Of a stretch of DNA of 23,041 nucleotides, positions 22,938 to 23,041 are shown one piece after another. The position numbers and the translations under genes were made by a program. Source of the DNA: an uncultured Prevotella sp. (GTDB lineage Bacteria; Bacteroidota; Bacteroidia; Bacteroidales; Bacteroidaceae); NCBI GenBank assembly GCA_934202525.1, contig CAKPYB010000044.1, positions 1 to 23,041 on the forward strand, written 5' to 3'. The first letter of the stretch is position 1. Each line of letters starts with the position of its first letter. The notes below the pieces were generated by a model that made no database searches, had not been told where the DNA came from, and was given only the letters and a program-made list of their open reading frames with translations.

Positions 22938-23041
22938 GATACGTCTCAAAGCTTTTGCCCTTACAGTGTAGTTTCCTATATTTAGTTTACTACCTAGAGT
23001 CTTATTCCTGGTGAAGGTTGACAATTAATAATCATTATTCC

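Larger units (their letters stand above)
22621..23041. other. Gene-free tail rich in short repeats
   Basis: I see no credible gene here; the short open frames have no ribosome binding sites and overlap repeats. The stretch carries a CATCACG repeat patch (22654-22786), an inverted repeat (22710-22752) and a palindrome array (22850-22937). The last 80 bases show nothing recognisable. Confidence 0.6.

Noticed and set aside
22624..22985. Two overlapping short open frames (79 and 73 codons)
   Set aside because: They overlap repeat patches, lack ribosome binding sites and resemble no protein; most likely chance frames.

Overview
The window looks like a chromosomal segment from a Bacteroidales bacterium, most likely a gut Prevotella/Segatella relative. 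The evidence is the recurrent Bacteroidetes-type promoter boxes (TTTG, about 19 bp, then TAnnTTTG), the weak or absent Shine-Dalgarno sequences, three fimbrillin-locus lipoproteins, a DUF4292 lipoprotein, a GLUG-repeat surface protein and a family-typical acetylated-intermediate arginine deacetylase. The genus is inferred from these features, not from any comparison I could run. No rRNA, tRNA, transposase or CRISPR array was seen.

Layout. Bases 1-1202 (minus strand) carry the N-terminal two thirds of a long-chain acyl-CoA ligase, cut by the window edge and divergent from an M20/ArgE-type deacetylase (1332-2396, +). A 16-bp perfect hairpin covering the ArgE stop codon separates it from a convergent two-gene starch operon (5470 to 2444, -): a stand-alone starch-binding protein followed by a secreted GH13 alpha-amylase carrying the same pair of binding modules. 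Next comes a three-gene fimbrial operon (8915 to 5670, -): a DUF5119 lipoprotein and two fimbrillin-like lipoproteins, closed by an intrinsic terminator.

From 14312 to 9202 (-) lies a housekeeping cluster: dut, a TPR protein, a DUF4292 lipoprotein and an EnvC-like activator with a degenerate LytM domain, ending at another intrinsic terminator. Its likely promoter is back-to-back with a strong one for dgt (14481-15818, +), so two dNTP-pool enzymes are divergently arranged. An AAA_14/DUF4143 ATPase with a PD-(D/E)XK-like end follows (15975-17348, +), preceded by three exact 33-bp-spaced direct repeats.

The last third is accessory in character. A 650-bp non-coding stretch with a terminator and four copies of a 12-bp motif precedes a 1295-residue secreted GLUG-repeat protein built from two homologous halves. 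A 49-residue peptide gene sits 22 bp behind it. The final kilobase has no convincing gene but is unusually structured: two long hairpins, a 15-unit tandem array with an exact 22-bp period whose units drift along the array, a CATCACG repeat patch, and a second four-unit array of GTTTCA/TGAAAC palindromes with the same 22-bp period. This non-coding block, together with the small peptide, is the least explained part of the window.
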